Assembly (NCBI GenBank): GCA_023457325.1 | Contig: JAEWLX010000095.1 | Span: 1-15,132, forward strand | Direction: 5' to 3' | Source of the DNA: Bacillota bacterium | GTDB taxonomy: Bacteria; Bacillota_I; Bacilli_A; RFN20; CAG-826 | Length of the DNA stretch: 15,132 bases | In this document: piece after piece, positions 14,673 to 15,132 of the stretch | How the letters are laid out: each line of letters starts with the position of its first letter | Position numbering within the stretch: the stretch's first letter is position 1 | Translations under genes and position numbers: made by a program | Notes under the pieces: model-generated | What the model was told of the DNA's origin: nothing | Database searches by the model: none | What the model saw: only the letters and a program-made list of their open reading frames with translations

Positions 14673-15132
14673 ATGTCAAAGAAACATTATTTCAAACGCG
14701 AAGTGCGAATCAGACATCATTTCTATGCCTGGTTCAATCGCCTCGTTGTCTCAAACATCATCCGCTGTCGATATCGTTTTAAAGGTGAAAAGATAAAAAA
14801 GAAGCGCGGAAAACCCCAACTCGTTTTTTGCAATCATCAAAGCGAATTGGATCCGTTTTTACTCTACTATGTTTATAAAGCTGCTCTTTATATTGTCGCT
14901 AACGAACAAGTTGTCACTAATCCCTATTATGGTTTTTTACTGAAGCACTTCATGAATCCAATCCCGATTAAAAAAGGCACTATTGATATAAATGTTATTC
15001 GTAGAATGAAAGACGCCGTATATGAAGGCGGATCCGTGGCTGTTTTTCCTGAGGGAAATTCAACCTTTGACAGTCAACCTTGTTTTCATCTGCACAATCC
15101 AGGAAAACTTGCCAAAATGCTGGGTATTGAGG
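14673..15132 (+). CDS. plsC: 1-acyl-sn-glycerol-3-phosphate acyltransferase-like protein, cut by the window edge
   Basis: The frame is open for 153 codons to the end of the window; the 3' end lies outside. The family adds a second acyl chain to lysophosphatidate at the inner membrane face to make phosphatidate. Motif I is NHQSELD (54-60), with the HxxxxD pair His55 and Asp60. Motif III is FPEGNST (125-131). PIPIKKG (96-102) fits the block that carries motif II. The N-terminus is strongly basic (MSKKHYFKRE), without an obvious first membrane segment. No ribosome site precedes the ATG, and a perfect TATAAT lies 10 bases upstream, so a leaderless or near-leaderless message is likely. It is divergent from the lipoprotein pair. 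Other lysophospholipid acyltransferases share these motifs, so the substrate is inferred. Confidence 0.85.
   Translation, partial: MSKKHYFKREVRIRHHFYAWFNRLVVSNIIRCRYRFKGEKIKKKRGKPQLVFCNHQSELDPFLLYYVYKAALYIVANEQVVTNPYYGFLLKHFMNPIPIKKGTIDINVIRRMKDAVYEGGSVAVFPEGNSTFDSQPCFHLHNPGKLAKMLGIE

Noticed and set aside
1..15132. CRISPR arrays, insertion sequences, prophage or integrase sites next to the tRNA genes.
   Set aside because: No regularly spaced repeats, no transposase or integrase-like frames, and no repeat of a tRNA 3' end was seen elsewhere in the window.

Overview
The window reads as chromosomal DNA from an AT-rich, low-GC Gram-positive-type bacterium, most plausibly an uncultured Bacilli, Erysipelotrichia or Mollicutes-related lineage. 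This placement is inference. It rests on strong GGAGG-type ribosome sites, several lipoproteins with clear lipoboxes, a potABCD operon with enlarged PotA and PotD of the kind seen in Mollicutes and relatives, an L-lactate dehydrogenase and no outer-membrane genes. The code is the standard one: no TGA is read through in any gene. None of the 13 complete genes stops at TGA either (9 TAA, 4 TAG).

Layout, left to right. Positions 15-234 hold two minus-strand tRNA genes, Arg(ACG) and Cys(GCA). Positions 298-5035 hold a minus-strand polyamine importer operon, potA-potB-potC-potD, in which each gene overlaps the next by 7-11 bases. A 387-base AT-rich divergent regulatory region follows. Positions 5423-6523 (plus) encode a lipoprotein with one, perhaps two, thioredoxin-like domains. 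A bidirectional terminator at about 6540-6564 separates it from minus-strand L-lactate dehydrogenase. Further right, all on the minus strand, come an MTA/SAH deaminase-type amidohydrolase, a 43-residue rubredoxin-like protein (8911-9042), an acyl-CoA-synthetase-like AMP ligase and a DUF1624/COG3503 multipass membrane acyltransferase-like protein. A flavodoxin plus 2x[4Fe-4S] (EFR1-type) protein and two tandem paralogous lipoproteins follow. A plus-strand PlsC-type acyltransferase begins at 14673 and runs off the right edge.

Functional links. PotABCD would import spermidine/putrescine. The MTA/SAH deaminase would recycle nucleoside by-products of polyamine and methyl metabolism. Lactate dehydrogenase fits fermentative growth. 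The right half leans to the envelope and to electron carriers: the AMP ligase and membrane acyltransferase-like gene lie 10 bases apart, and the paralogous lipoproteins lead directly into an iron-sulfur flavodoxin gene. PlsC belongs to phospholipid synthesis.

No mobile element, CRISPR array, rRNA or phage gene was seen. The least explained content is the lipoprotein pair with its EFR1-type neighbour, the CxC thioredoxin-like lipoprotein, the Cys-rich insertion in lactate dehydrogenase, and the extra domains of PotA and PotD.
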